Shown: in pieces, positions 14,185 to 21,991 of the stretch
Layout: each line of letters starts with the position of its first letter
Position numbering within the stretch: the stretch's first letter is position 1
The notes under the pieces: generated by a model
Databases searched by the model: none
What the model saw: the letters and a program-made list of their open reading frames with translations, nothing else
What the model was told of the DNA's origin: nothing
Made by a program: the position numbers and the translations under genes
From: Saccharothrix sp.
GTDB taxonomy: Bacteria; Actinomycetota; Actinomycetes; Mycobacteriales; Pseudonocardiaceae
DNA length: 37,758 nt
Direction: 5' to 3'
Assembly: GCF_031180885.1 (NCBI RefSeq)
Contig: NZ_JAPSLK010000073.1
Coordinates: forward strand, 1-37,758

Positions 14185-17100
14185 ATGTCATCGACGACAC
14201 GTGTCCCTGCCCTGCTCGCCGCCCTCTCCCTGGCCGCCCTCTCGCTCGTCACCGCCCCCGCGCACGCCGCCCCGGTCACCCACATCGACCTGGGCACGCC
14301 CACGCGCATCGACCAGATCAGCCTCACCGCCCCCGACACGGGCGACCGCACCCTGGCCGTCCAAGGCAGCATCGACGGCCACTCCTACGCCACGCTCGTC
14401 TTCAGCCGGTCGCATCGGTTGAGCCGCAACCCCACGACCCTCGACCTCTGCCCGACCCTGGTCCGGCACGTCCGGGTGGTCGGCGAGACGGCGAACCTGG
14501 ACGTGCGCAGAGCCGGCCCCGGCGTCCAACTCGCCGCGACCTACACCGCCAGCAGCCACACCGACGTCCACCAGCCCGCCAACGCCGGCGACGGCAACCC
14601 CGCCACCTACTGGGAGAGCCGCAACGACGCCTTCCCGCAGTGGATCCAGGCCGACCTCGGCACCACCACCAAGGTCGACCGCCTGGTCCTCAAGCTGCCC
14701 ACGGTCAACTGGGGCACGCGCACCCAGACCCTGGCCGTCCAGCACAGCACCGACGGCACGTCGTTCAGCGACCTGGTCCCGTCGGCCGGCTACGCCTTCA
14801 ACCCCGCCACCGCCAACACCGTCACCATCGAGTTCACCGCCGCCACCACCCGGTACGTCCGGCTGAACATCACCGGCAACACCGGCTGGCCCGCCGGCCA
14901 GCTCAGCGAGTTCGAGCTCCACGGCCCTACCGGCGGCGACACCCAGGCACCCTCCGCGCCCACCAACCTCGCCTTCACCCAGCCGCAATCAGGCCAGATC
15001 CGCCTGACCTGGTCCGCCGCCACCGACAACGTCGGCGTCACCGGCTACGACGTCTACGCCAACGGTTCCCTGCGCACCACGGTCACCGGCACCACCTTCA
15101 CCGACACCCAGCCGGACGGGCTCGCGGTGACCTACCACGTCGTGGCCAAGGACGCCGCCGGCAACACCTCGCCGCCCAGCAACTCCGTCACCCGCGCCGG
15201 GACGGCGGGCGAGAACCTGGCCAAGGGCAAGCCGATCACGTCCTCCGGCCACACCCACAACTACGTGGCCGGCAACGCCAACGACGACAACGTCAAGACC
15301 TACTGGGAAGGCTCGACCCACCCGAACACGCTCACCGTCCAACTCGGCGCGAACGCCGACCTCAGCTCGATCACCGTCCGCTTGGACCCCGACCACATCT
15401 GGGGCACCCGCACCCAGACCGTCCAGGTGCTCGGCCGCGAGCAGGGCGCGTCGACCTTCACGAACCTGGTGTCCGCCAAGGACTACACGTGGAACCCGGC
15501 CACCGGCAACACCGTCACCATCCCGGTCTCCGGCCGGGCGGCGGACGTGCAGCTCAGGTTCACCGCCAACTCGGGCGCGCCCGGCGGCCAGGTCGCCGAG
15601 TTCCAGGTGTTCGGCACCCCCGCGCCCAACCCGGACCTGACCGTCACCGGCACGTCCTTCACCCCGGCCGCTCCGGTCGAGACCGACGCCGTCACGCTCT
15701 CGGCCACCATCCGCAACGCCGGCACCGCACCCTCGACCGCCACGGACGTCACCTTCTTCCTCGGTGACGACGAAGTGGGCACCGCCCAGGTCGGCGCGCT
15801 GCGACCGGGCGCCTCCGCCACCGTCACCCACAACGCCGGACCGCGCGCCGAGGGGTCGTACGAGTACACGGCGAAGGTGGACGAGACCAAGAAGGTCAGC
15901 GAGCAGAACGAGACCAACAACGCCCGCCTCCACCCGGACCGCCTGGTCGTCACGCCCGTCCCCAGCTCGGACCTGCTGGCCGCCCCGGTGAGCTGGTCCC
16001 CCGGCAACCCGTCCGCCGGCCAGACCACGACCTTCACCGTGGCCCTGCGCAACCAGGGCACGATCGCGACGGCGGGCGGCCACACCATCACGTTGACCCT
16101 GCTGGACGCCACCACCGACAGCGCGATCCGCACGTTCTCCGCGTCCCACAACGGTCCCGTCGCCGCCGGCGCGACCACCGCCCCGATCACCCTGGGCACG
16201 TGGCCCGCCGCCAACGGCAAGTACACCGTCCGCACCGCGATCGCCCCGGACGCCCACGAGATCCCCGCCAAGCAGGGCAACAACACCACCGAGCAGCCGC
16301 TGTTCATCGGCCGGGGCGCGAACGTCCCGTGGACGCACGTCGAAGCCGAGGACGGCGTCACCGCGGGCGGCGCAACCAAGATCGGCCCGAACCGCACCAT
16401 CGGCGACCTGGCCGGCGAAGCCTCCGGTCGGCGCGCGGTCACGCTCAACAGCACCGGGGCGTCGGTCGAGTTCACCACCACGGTCCCGACCAACACGCTG
16501 GTCACCCGGTTCTCCATCCCGGACGCGCCGGGCGGCGGCGGCATCAACGCCACCCTCAACGTCTACGTCAACGGCACGTTCCACAAGGCCCTCGACCTCA
16601 CCTCCCGCCACATCTGGCTCTACGGCAACGAAGCCGCCCCCGGCAACTCGCCGGGCGAAGGCGGACCCCGGCACATCTACGACGAGGCCAACGTCCTGCT
16701 GGGCAGCACGTTCCCGCCCGGCACGAAGATCAAGCTGCAGAAGGACGCGGCCAACACCACGACCTACGCCATCGACTTCGTCAACTTCGAGGTCGCCACC
16801 GCGCAGCCCAACCCCGACCCCGCCCGGTACGTCACGCCGACGGGGTTCTCCCACCAGGACGTGCAGAACGCGCTCGACCGGTTCCGCATGGACACCAGCG
16901 GCAACCTCCTCGGCGTGTACCTGCCGGCGGGCCGCTACGAGACCGCGCAGAAGTTCCAGGTCTACGGAAAGCCCGTGCGGATGGTCGGCGCGGGACCGTG
17001 GTTCACCCGGTTCTTCGCCCCGTCCGGCCAGGACAACACCGACGTGGGCATCCGCGCCGAAGCCTCCGCCAACGGGTCGCTGTTCAGCGGGTTCGCCTAC

Positions 17101-17988
17101 TTCGGCAACTACACCACCCGCATCGACGGCCCGGGCAAGGTGTTCGACTTCCAGAACGTCTCGAACATCACGATCGAGAACCTGTGGGCCGAGCACATGG
17201 TGTGCCTGTACTGGGGCGCGAACACCGACTTCATGACGTTGAAGGACTCCCGCATCCGCAACACGTTCGCCGATGGCCTGAACATGACCAACGGCAGCAC
17301 GGACAACCGGGTGTCCAACATCGAGGCCCGCTCGACCGGTGACGACAGCTTCGCGCTGTTCTCCGCGATCGACGCGGGAGGCGCGGACGAGAAGAACAAC
17401 GTCTACGAGAACCTGACGTCCCTGCTCACGTGGCGCGCGGCGGGCCTGGCGGTGTACGGCGGCTACCTCAACACGTTCCGCAACATCTACATCGCCGATA
17501 CCCTTGTGTACTCCGGGGTCACGATCAGTTCGCTGGACTTCGGCTACCCGATGAACGGCTTCGGCCCCGACCCGACGACGCTCAGCGGGATCACCCTGGT
17601 CCGCACCGGCGGCCACTTCTGGGGGCAGCAGACGTTCCCGGCGATCTGGCTGTTCTCGGCGTCGAAACCGTTCCGGGGCATCCGGGTGCAGGACGTGGAC
17701 ATCATCGACCCGACCTACAGCGGCATCATGTTCCAGACCAAGTACACCGGCACCACGCCGGAGAACCCCATCCAGGACACGGAGTTCCGCAACGTCTCCA
17801 TCAGCGGGGCGCGCAAGAGCGGTGACGCGTTCGACGCCAAGTCCGGGTTCGGCCTGTGGGCCAACGAGTTGCCGGAGCCGGGGCAGGGACCGGCGGTGGG
17901 CGCGGTGACGTTCTACAACCTGCGGTTCTCGAACAACTTCCAGGACATCAAGAACACGACCAGCACGTTCAAGATCACCATCAACTGA
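14185..17988 (+). CDS. Secreted multidomain GH87 alpha-1,3-glucanase (mutanase/mycodextranase type)
   Basis: The 1267-residue protein has a signal peptide ending near APAHAAP. Domains then follow in order. The first is discoidin/F5-8C-like (about 115-247: NAGDGNPATYWESRN, WIQADLG). An FN3 follows (255-340: PTNLAFTQPQSGQIRLTWSA), then a second discoidin-like domain (342-477). Two CARDB-like domains come next (482-591 and 593-711), then a CBM35/CBM6-like domain (713-871: HVEAEDGVTAGG). The C-terminus is a right-handed beta-helix catalytic domain (881-1267). D1030 (ADGLNMTNG) and D1053/D1054 (TGDDSFALFS) have the 23/24-residue spacing of the known GH87 catalytic aspartates. It should hydrolyse alpha-1,3-glucan in fungal walls or biofilm. 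ATG 14185 is chosen because it directly precedes the signal peptide; the ribosome site is weak. Confidence 0.9.
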   Translation: MSSTTRVPALLAALSLAALSLVTAPAHAAPVTHIDLGTPTRIDQISLTAPDTGDRTLAVQGSIDGHSYATLVFSRSHRLSRNPTTLDLCPTLVRHVRVVGETANLDVRRAGPGVQLAATYTASSHTDVHQPANAGDGNPATYWESRNDAFPQWIQADLGTTTKVDRLVLKLPTVNWGTRTQTLAVQHSTDGTSFSDLVPSAGYAFNPATANTVTIEFTAATTRYVRLNITGNTGWPAGQLSEFELHGPTGGDTQAPSAPTNLAFTQPQSGQIRLTWSAATDNVGVTGYDVYANGSLRTTVTGTTFTDTQPDGLAVTYHVVAKDAAGNTSPPSNSVTRAGTAGENLAKGKPITSSGHTHNYVAGNANDDNVKTYWEGSTHPNTLTVQLGANADLSSITVRLDPDHIWGTRTQTVQVLGREQGASTFTNLVSAKDYTWNPATGNTVTIPVSGRAADVQLRFTANSGAPGGQVAEFQVFGTPAPNPDLTVTGTSFTPAAPVETDAVTLSATIRNAGTAPSTATDVTFFLGDDEVGTAQVGALRPGASATVTHNAGPRAEGSYEYTAKVDETKKVSEQNETNNARLHPDRLVVTPVPSSDLLAAPVSWSPGNPSAGQTTTFTVALRNQGTIATAGGHTITLTLLDATTDSAIRTFSASHNGPVAAGATTAPITLGTWPAANGKYTVRTAIAPDAHEIPAKQGNNTTEQPLFIGRGANVPWTHVEAEDGVTAGGATKIGPNRTIGDLAGEASGRRAVTLNSTGASVEFTTTVPTNTLVTRFSIPDAPGGGGINATLNVYVNGTFHKALDLTSRHIWLYGNEAAPGNSPGEGGPRHIYDEANVLLGSTFPPGTKIKLQKDAANTTTYAIDFVNFEVATAQPNPDPARYVTPTGFSHQDVQNALDRFRMDTSGNLLGVYLPAGRYETAQKFQVYGKPVRMVGAGPWFTRFFAPSGQDNTDVGIRAEASANGSLFSGFAYFGNYTTRIDGPGKVFDFQNVSNITIENLWAEHMVCLYWGANTDFMTLKDSRIRNTFADGLNMTNGSTDNRVSNIEARSTGDDSFALFSAIDAGGADEKNNVYENLTSLLTWRAAGLAVYGGYLNTFRNIYIADTLVYSGVTISSLDFGYPMNGFGPDPTTLSGITLVRTGGHFWGQQTFPAIWLFSASKPFRGIRVQDVDIIDPTYSGIMFQTKYTGTTPENPIQDTEFRNVSISGARKSGDAFDAKSGFGLWANELPEPGQGPAVGAVTFYNLRFSNNFQDIKNTTSTFKITIN

Positions 17989-17999
17989 CCGGCCGGTGT

Positions 18000-18040
18000 G
18001 GCCTCCGGCCCCGGTTCCATTGTCCCACGGGGTACCGACA
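18000..18040 (+). repeat. Copy 2 of the roughly 43-bp 3'-end element
   Basis: GGCCTCCGGCCCCGGTTCCA and TTGTCCCA are followed by ACCGACA, matching the blocks at 4781-4823 in the same order. It begins 12 bp after the GH87 stop codon. Confidence 0.65.
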
Positions 18041-18057
18041 GAACCGGCCAGTCGGGC

Positions 18058-18189
18058 GGGTCGATGGCACCACCCGTCCCGTCGCTCGACGGGTCGATGG
18101 CACCACCCGTCCCGTCGAGCGGCGGGTCATTGGCGCCGCCCATCCAGTCGAGTGACAGGTCGATGGCGCCGCCCCTCCCATCGAGGGGC
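18058..18189. repeat. Four 33-bp tandem repeats
   Basis: Copies start at 18058, 18091, 18124 and 18157, exactly 33 bp apart. Copies one and two match over about 26 of 33 bases from GGGTCGATGGCACCACCCGT. Copies three and four are diverged. A 33-bp unit would give an 11-residue repeat (GSMAPPVPS-like) if translated, but no start site or codon evidence supports a protein. Copy one ends with the perfect dyad CCCGTCGCTCGACGGG (18078-18093). Confidence 0.95.
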
Positions 18190-18195
18190 GGCGCC
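18165..18195 (+). terminator. Strong terminator hairpin formed by the last 33-bp repeat
   Basis: GGCGCCGCCCCTC (18165-18177) and GAGGGGCGGCGCC (18183-18195) are perfect 13-bp arms around a 5-nt loop, followed by TTGTC. It lies about 175 bp after the GH87 stop. The left arm is part of the fourth repeat unit. Confidence 0.8.
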
Positions 18196-18265
18196 TTGTC
18201 GGCAACCGGACAGGCCGAGGGCGGGCGGTTGACAGTGGTCGCGGCGGACTGCGAACCTGCCTCAA

Positions 18266-18277
18266 GAGAGCGCTCTC
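18266..18277. promoter_or_regulatory. 12-bp palindrome GAGAGCGCTCTC, candidate LacI/CebR-type operator
   Basis: The perfect palindrome has the central AGCGCT of cellobiose-type LacI operators (compare GGGAGCGCTCCC). It sits about 30 bp before the broken gene at 18308, which encoded a secreted lectin-containing protein, so it was probably that gene's operator. Confidence 0.55.
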
Positions 18278-18307
18278 ACACCTCTCCTCCCTGCACTGGG
18301 AGCTGTC

Positions 18308-18588
18308 GTGAGACTGATCGCGCAAGGGAGCGCGGTGGCCCCGGCCGTCGCGCTCGCCACCCTGCCCGCCCCCGCCTCGGCAACCGGTCGAACCGCCGCC
18401 GACCGCGTCGCCCTGACCGAGGCCATGACCCGTGACCTCGGGCGGTTCGGGCAACTGCTCGGCCGGGGACCTGGTGAACCCGGCAGGCGAACAAGTGCGT
18501 GGACGTCACCGCGTGGGGCGGCACCGGGACCCCGTTGCAGCAGTGGGAGTGCACGGGCGGCGCGAACCAGAAGTGGCGTCGCGGCTGA
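18308..18588 (+). pseudogene. Broken secreted protein: signal peptide plus CBM13 tail
   Basis: GTG 18308 opens MRLIAQGSAVAPAVALATLP-type signal sequence, followed by RVALTEAMTRDLGRFGQLLG. That part weakly resembles the pro-region of secreted chymotrypsin-like proteases. After about 18470 homology switches frame to KCVDVTAWGGTGTPLQQWEC and GGANQKWRRG, then a stop at 18586. This is the last repeat of a ricin-type (CBM13) lectin with its QxW motif. The middle of the gene, including any catalytic domain, is missing and the two ends are out of frame. It is a deletion remnant of a secreted hydrolase similar in layout to the GH92 enzyme upstream. The original enzyme type is uncertain. Confidence 0.7.
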
Positions 18589-18600
18589 GGTTTCCGCGGG

Positions 18601-18632
18601 TGCTGCGGGGGCTCAGGCGAGTCCCCGCAGCA
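18601..18632. terminator. Bidirectional terminator hairpin between the broken gene and SQR
   Basis: TGCTGCGGGG (18601-18610) and CCCCGCAGCA (18623-18632) are perfect 10-bp arms with a 12-nt loop. They overlap the last codons of the minus-strand flavoprotein and follow the CBM13 remnant on the plus strand. Confidence 0.7.
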
Positions 18633-19782
18633 TCAGCCCCCAGTACAGCCACGGCAGCACCCGGCGTTTGAACACGGTGTAGTCGGTGCGTTCGCGCATG
18701 GTGTCCAGGAACGGGATCGACGGCCGCGGCCGGCCGGAGTAGTCGAACTCGGCGAGCAGCAGGGTCCGCCGCCCTGTGGTGATCGGGCAGGACGCGTAGC
18801 CGTCGTAGGAGGCGGGGAGTTCGTGGCCGGCCAGGGATTCCAGCAGGTTCGCCACCACGACGGGCACTTGCTTGCGCACCGCCGCGCCGGTCTTGGAGTT
18901 CGGCGTCGAGGCGGCGTCGCCAAGCGCGAAGACGTCGGTGAAGTCTTTGTGCCGCAACGTGTTCCGGTCGACTTCGACGTACCCGGACGGGCCGGCCAGC
19001 GGTGAGGCTTTGATCCAGTCGGGCGCGCTCTGCGGCGGCACGAGGTGCGCGAACGTGTACGGCAACGACGTCGTCCCGCCGGACCCGCGCACCACGACCT
19101 CACGACCGGGCCGCACCGCCACGACCTCGCTCTCCAGGTGCACGTGGATGCCGTACCGCCGCGCGACCCCTTCGAGCACCGCCGCGTACTCCGGCACCGC
19201 GAACATGGCCGGCGTGGGCAGGACGAGGTGGACCTCGATCTTGTTGAGGAGATTCTGTTCTCGCCAGTAGTCGGCGGCCAGGTAGGCGATCTTCTGCGGC
19301 GCGCCACCGCACTTGATGGGGCCGGACGGCATCGAGAACACGGCCGTCCCGGACCTCGTGGTCTTGATGAACTCCCAGGTCAGCGGGGCGTACGTCGCCG
19401 AGTAGTTGCTGGACGCGCCGTCGTGGCCGAGCGCGTTGACCAGGCCGTCGAGCCGGCCCCAGTCGAGCTGGATGCCCGGGCAGACGACGAGCCGGCGGTA
19501 GCGCACCGACCGCCCGTCGCCCAGGTCCACGCGCCGGTCGAACGGGTCGACCGCGACCGCGGCCGTCTTCAGCCACCGCACGCCGCGCGGGACGAGCTTC
19601 GCCATCCGCCGCGCCGAGGACCCGGACGGCGCGCGCCCGCCGCCGATCAGCGTCCACAGAGGCTGGTAGTGGTGCACGTCGGACGGTTCGACCAGGGCGA
19701 CGTCCCGCCCGTTGCGGCGTAATCGGGCCGCGGTGGAGATCCCGGCCGCGCCGCCGCCGATGATCACGATCTCGTGGTGCAT
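18613..19782 (-). CDS. Sulfide:quinone oxidoreductase-type flavoprotein
   Basis: The 389-residue protein has an N-terminal FAD-binding motif, HEIVIIGGGAAGISTAARLRR, and HHYQPLWTLIGGG, the SQR pattern YQPLW. C101 (VVCPGIQLDWG), C158 (SGPIKCGGAPQK) and C332 (ASCPITTG) fit the three redox cysteines of SQR. VFALGDAAS is the second FAD motif. It should oxidise sulfide at the membrane surface, pass electrons to quinone and form a persulfide or polysulfide. ATG 19782 starts directly at the FAD motif. It is divergent from a GntR regulator and near a persulfide dioxygenase and an exporter, which strongly supports a sulfide-detoxifying role. A shared palindromic motif sits before its start. Confidence 0.92.
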   Translation of the reverse strand: MHHEIVIIGGGAAGISTAARLRRNGRDVALVEPSDVHHYQPLWTLIGGGRAPSGSSARRMAKLVPRGVRWLKTAAVAVDPFDRRVDLGDGRSVRYRRLVVCPGIQLDWGRLDGLVNALGHDGASSNYSATYAPLTWEFIKTTRSGTAVFSMPSGPIKCGGAPQKIAYLAADYWREQNLLNKIEVHLVLPTPAMFAVPEYAAVLEGVARRYGIHVHLESEVVAVRPGREVVVRGSGGTTSLPYTFAHLVPPQSAPDWIKASPLAGPSGYVEVDRNTLRHKDFTDVFALGDAASTPNSKTGAAVRKQVPVVVANLLESLAGHELPASYDGYASCPITTGRRTLLLAEFDYSGRPRPSIPFLDTMRERTDYTVFKRRVLPWLYWGLMLRGLA

Positions 19783-19794
19783 GGCACCCCCAAA

Positions 19795-19806
19795 ATGTCC
19801 GTACAA
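19795..19806. promoter_or_regulatory. Operator-like ATGTCCGTACAA in the SQR/GntR divergent promoter
   Basis: ATGTCCGTACAA differs by two bases from the perfect palindrome ATGTACGTACAT found before the persulfide dioxygenase gene. It lies between the divergent SQR (19782) and GntR (19853) starts, where an autoregulating repressor would bind. Confidence 0.65.
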
Positions 19807-19852
19807 TAACGCTAGCGGTTCGGCCCGGACCGCTTCAAGGGAGACTTCGGGC

Positions 19853-20617
19853 ATGACGTCCCGCACGCTGGACCGGTCCGCCACCACGCCGCTGTGGCGG
19901 CAGCTCCAGGACGACCTCGTGACCCGGCTGCGGTCGGGCGAGTTCCACGCCGGGTTCCCCGGCGAACTCGCGCTCATGGACGACTACGGCGTCAGCCGGC
20001 ACACCGTGCGGCAGGCGTTGCAGCGGTTGCGCGCCGAGGGCCTGGTGGTCGCCGAACGCGGACGCCAGCCGCGGGTGAGCCCGGCCGCCGCCGTCGAGCA
20101 ACCGCTGGACACGCTCTACAGCCTGTTCGCGTCCGTCGAGGCGGCCGGTATGGAGCAGCGCAGCGTCGTGCGGGTGCTCGACGTGCGCGCGGACGGTGTT
20201 GTCGCAGACCGCCTTGACCTCGAAGGATCGACCCCGTTGGTGCACTTGGAGCGGCTGCGGCTGGCCGACGGGGAGCCGTTCGCGATCGACCGGGTGTGGC
20301 TGCCCGCCGACATCGCCTCGCCGCTGCTCACCGCCGACTTCACCCACACGAGCCTGTACGCGGTGCTCGTGGAGCGGACCGGGGTGCGGCTGGACGCGAG
20401 CCGGGAGACGATCAAGGCCGTGGTCCCGACCGCCGGGGAGCGGGCGCTGCTGGGGTGTGGTCCGGACGTGGCCTGCCTGTCGATCCACCGGCAAGGGCGT
20501 TCCGGCGGGCGGCCGGTCGAGTGGCGGCACACGATGGTGCGTGGCGACCGGTTCGCGGTGACCTCCGAGTTCCCGGCGGTGGGACCGCTCCCGACGAGGT
20601 CTGTGACACACCGCTGA
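19853..20617 (+). CDS. GntR/HutC-family regulator with UTRA domain
   Basis: The 254-residue protein has an N-terminal winged HTH (residues 10-75: TPLWRQLQDDLVTRLRSGEF, then LMDDYGVSRHTVRQALQRLRAEGLVV). A C-terminal UTRA ligand domain follows (about 95-250: LVHLERLRLADGEPFAIDRVWLP, then SIHRQGRS, VEWRHTMVRGDRFAV). AAGGGAGA precedes ATG 19853. It stands between the divergent SQR gene and the persulfide dioxygenase gene. Two matching palindromes flank it at 19795 and 20642, so it very likely controls both units and itself. Known sulfide sensors are mostly CstR/CsoR, BigR/SqrR or FisR types. A UTRA-domain sensor for this pathway would be unusual, and its ligand is unknown. Confidence 0.92.
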   Translation: MTSRTLDRSATTPLWRQLQDDLVTRLRSGEFHAGFPGELALMDDYGVSRHTVRQALQRLRAEGLVVAERGRQPRVSPAAAVEQPLDTLYSLFASVEAAGMEQRSVVRVLDVRADGVVADRLDLEGSTPLVHLERLRLADGEPFAIDRVWLPADIASPLLTADFTHTSLYAVLVERTGVRLDASRETIKAVVPTAGERALLGCGPDVACLSIHRQGRSGGRPVEWRHTMVRGDRFAVTSEFPAVGPLPTRSVTHR

Positions 20618-20641
20618 CATCACTTGCTCCGGTCCGTCATA

Positions 20642-20653
20642 ATGTACGTACAT
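20642..20653. promoter_or_regulatory. Perfect 12-bp palindrome ATGTACGTACAT, probable GntR operator
   Basis: The palindrome extends on both sides with GTCAT and ATGAC to give a near-symmetric 23-bp site (20636-20658). It lies 18 bp before the start of the persulfide dioxygenase gene and overlaps its likely promoter. The related sequence at 19795 supports a shared operator. Confidence 0.75.
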
Positions 20654-20671
20654 ATGACGGAGGTGTGCGCG

Positions 20672-21991
20672 ATGGACGTCGAGACGATCGGCACCGCTTC
20701 GCTGGGCGACCGGAGCTACCTGGTGCACGACGGCGAGGTGGCGCTGGTCGTGGACCCGCAGCGCGACCTGGACCGGGTGGAGGAGGTCGCGGGCCGGCTG
20801 GGGGTGCGGATCACGCACGTCGCCGAGACGCACGTGCACAACGACTACGTGACCGGCGGCTTGGCGTTGGCCCGGCGGCACGACGCGCACTACCTGGTGG
20901 CCGCCGCGGAAGAGGTCGCTTACTCGCGCCACCCCGTCCGCCCCGGCGACTCGCTGGCGGTGGGCGGCCTGACCCTGACCGCCGTCGCAACCCCCGGCCA
21001 CACGCCGCACCACTTGGCGTACGTGGTGTCTCTCGACGGGCAGCAGGCGGTTTTCTCCGGCGGGAGCTTGCTGTACGGGTCGGTCGGCCGCACGGACTTG
21101 GTGTCCCCGGACCGAACCGTCGAACTGACTTACGCCCAGTACCACTCGGCCCGGGCGCTAGCCGCTCAGGTCGGCGCCGCCGCGACCCTGCACCCGACCC
21201 ACGGTTTCGGGAGCTTCTGCTCTTCGGGTCCGGCGAGCGGGGCGGACGCGTCGACGATCGGTGAGCAGTTGCGCACCAACCACGCGTTGACCGATCCCGA
21301 CGAGCAGCACTTCGTGACGTCTCTGATCGCGAACCTGTCGGCGTACCCGTCGTACTACTCCCACATGGCTCCACTGAACCGCTTGGGCCCGAGCGCTGCG
21401 GATGTCAGTGTGCCTTCGCCGTTGTCCCCGTCGGAGGTGTTGGCACGGTTGGACGCCGGCGAGTGGGTAGTGGACTTGCGGTCGCGGGTGGCCTTCGCAG
21501 CCGGGCACTTGCGCGGAACGGTCGGATTCGAGTACGGGACGAGCTTCGCGACGTACCTTGGTTGGACGTTGCCGTGGAACGAGCCCGTAACCCTGCTGGG
21601 CTCGGAGTCCGACATCCGTTCCGCGATCCGCGACCTGTCCCGAATCGGCATCGACCACCCTTCCACGTCTTTCGCCACCCCCTCCGCCTTCGCTGACGTC
21701 GTGTCCTACCCCATCCGCAGCTGGGACGCCTTGGCCGAAGCCACTTCCCCGGTGGTCCTGGACGTCCGCCGCCCCGAGGAGTTCGCCTCTCGCCACATCA
21801 CCGGCGCCCTCAACATCCCCTTGTACGAGCTGCTGGACCGCATCACCGAGATCCCCGCAGGCACCGTCTGGGTCCACTGCGCATCCGGCTACCGCGCGGG
21901 GGTCGCGGCGAGCCTGCTGCACCGCGCCGGGCGCGATGTCGTCCACCTGAACGCGGAGTGGTCCGAGATCCACGGCGTGCCCACCACATGA
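20672..21991 (+). CDS. Persulfide dioxygenase (MBL fold) fused to two rhodanese domains
   Basis: The 439-residue protein has an N-terminal ETHE1/Blh-type metallo-beta-lactamase domain (about 1-235). THVHNDYVTGG carries H54, H56 and D58, and further metal ligands lie in ATPGHTPHH, GGSLLYGSVGRTDL and HPTHGFGSFC. Two rhodanese modules follow. The first (about 255-335) lacks the catalytic cysteine (LLGSESD in the loop). The second (about 350-435) has VHCASGYRAG with C403 in the active-site loop. It should oxidise low-molecular-weight persulfides to sulfite and transfer sulfane sulfur. GGAGGT seven bases before ATG 20672 sets the start. Its last codons overlap the TauE gene (ATGA), and a palindromic operator precedes it. 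Confidence 0.94.
   Translation: MDVETIGTASLGDRSYLVHDGEVALVVDPQRDLDRVEEVAGRLGVRITHVAETHVHNDYVTGGLALARRHDAHYLVAAAEEVAYSRHPVRPGDSLAVGGLTLTAVATPGHTPHHLAYVVSLDGQQAVFSGGSLLYGSVGRTDLVSPDRTVELTYAQYHSARALAAQVGAAATLHPTHGFGSFCSSGPASGADASTIGEQLRTNHALTDPDEQHFVTSLIANLSAYPSYYSHMAPLNRLGPSAADVSVPSPLSPSEVLARLDAGEWVVDLRSRVAFAAGHLRGTVGFEYGTSFATYLGWTLPWNEPVTLLGSESDIRSAIRDLSRIGIDHPSTSFATPSAFADVVSYPIRSWDALAEATSPVVLDVRRPEEFASRHITGALNIPLYELLDRITEIPAGTVWVHCASGYRAGVAASLLHRAGRDVVHLNAEWSEIHGVPTT

Noticed and set aside
17998..18435. A short protein with an 11-residue repeat made from the 33-bp array
   Set aside because: The frame lacks a ribosome site, runs through a strong terminator hairpin, and overlaps the start of the next gene remnant in another frame.
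12466..18588. A defence island built around the NB-ARC protein
   Set aside because: No nuclease, methylase, TIR, protease or other effector gene is adjacent. The neighbours are sugar metabolism and a CAZyme.
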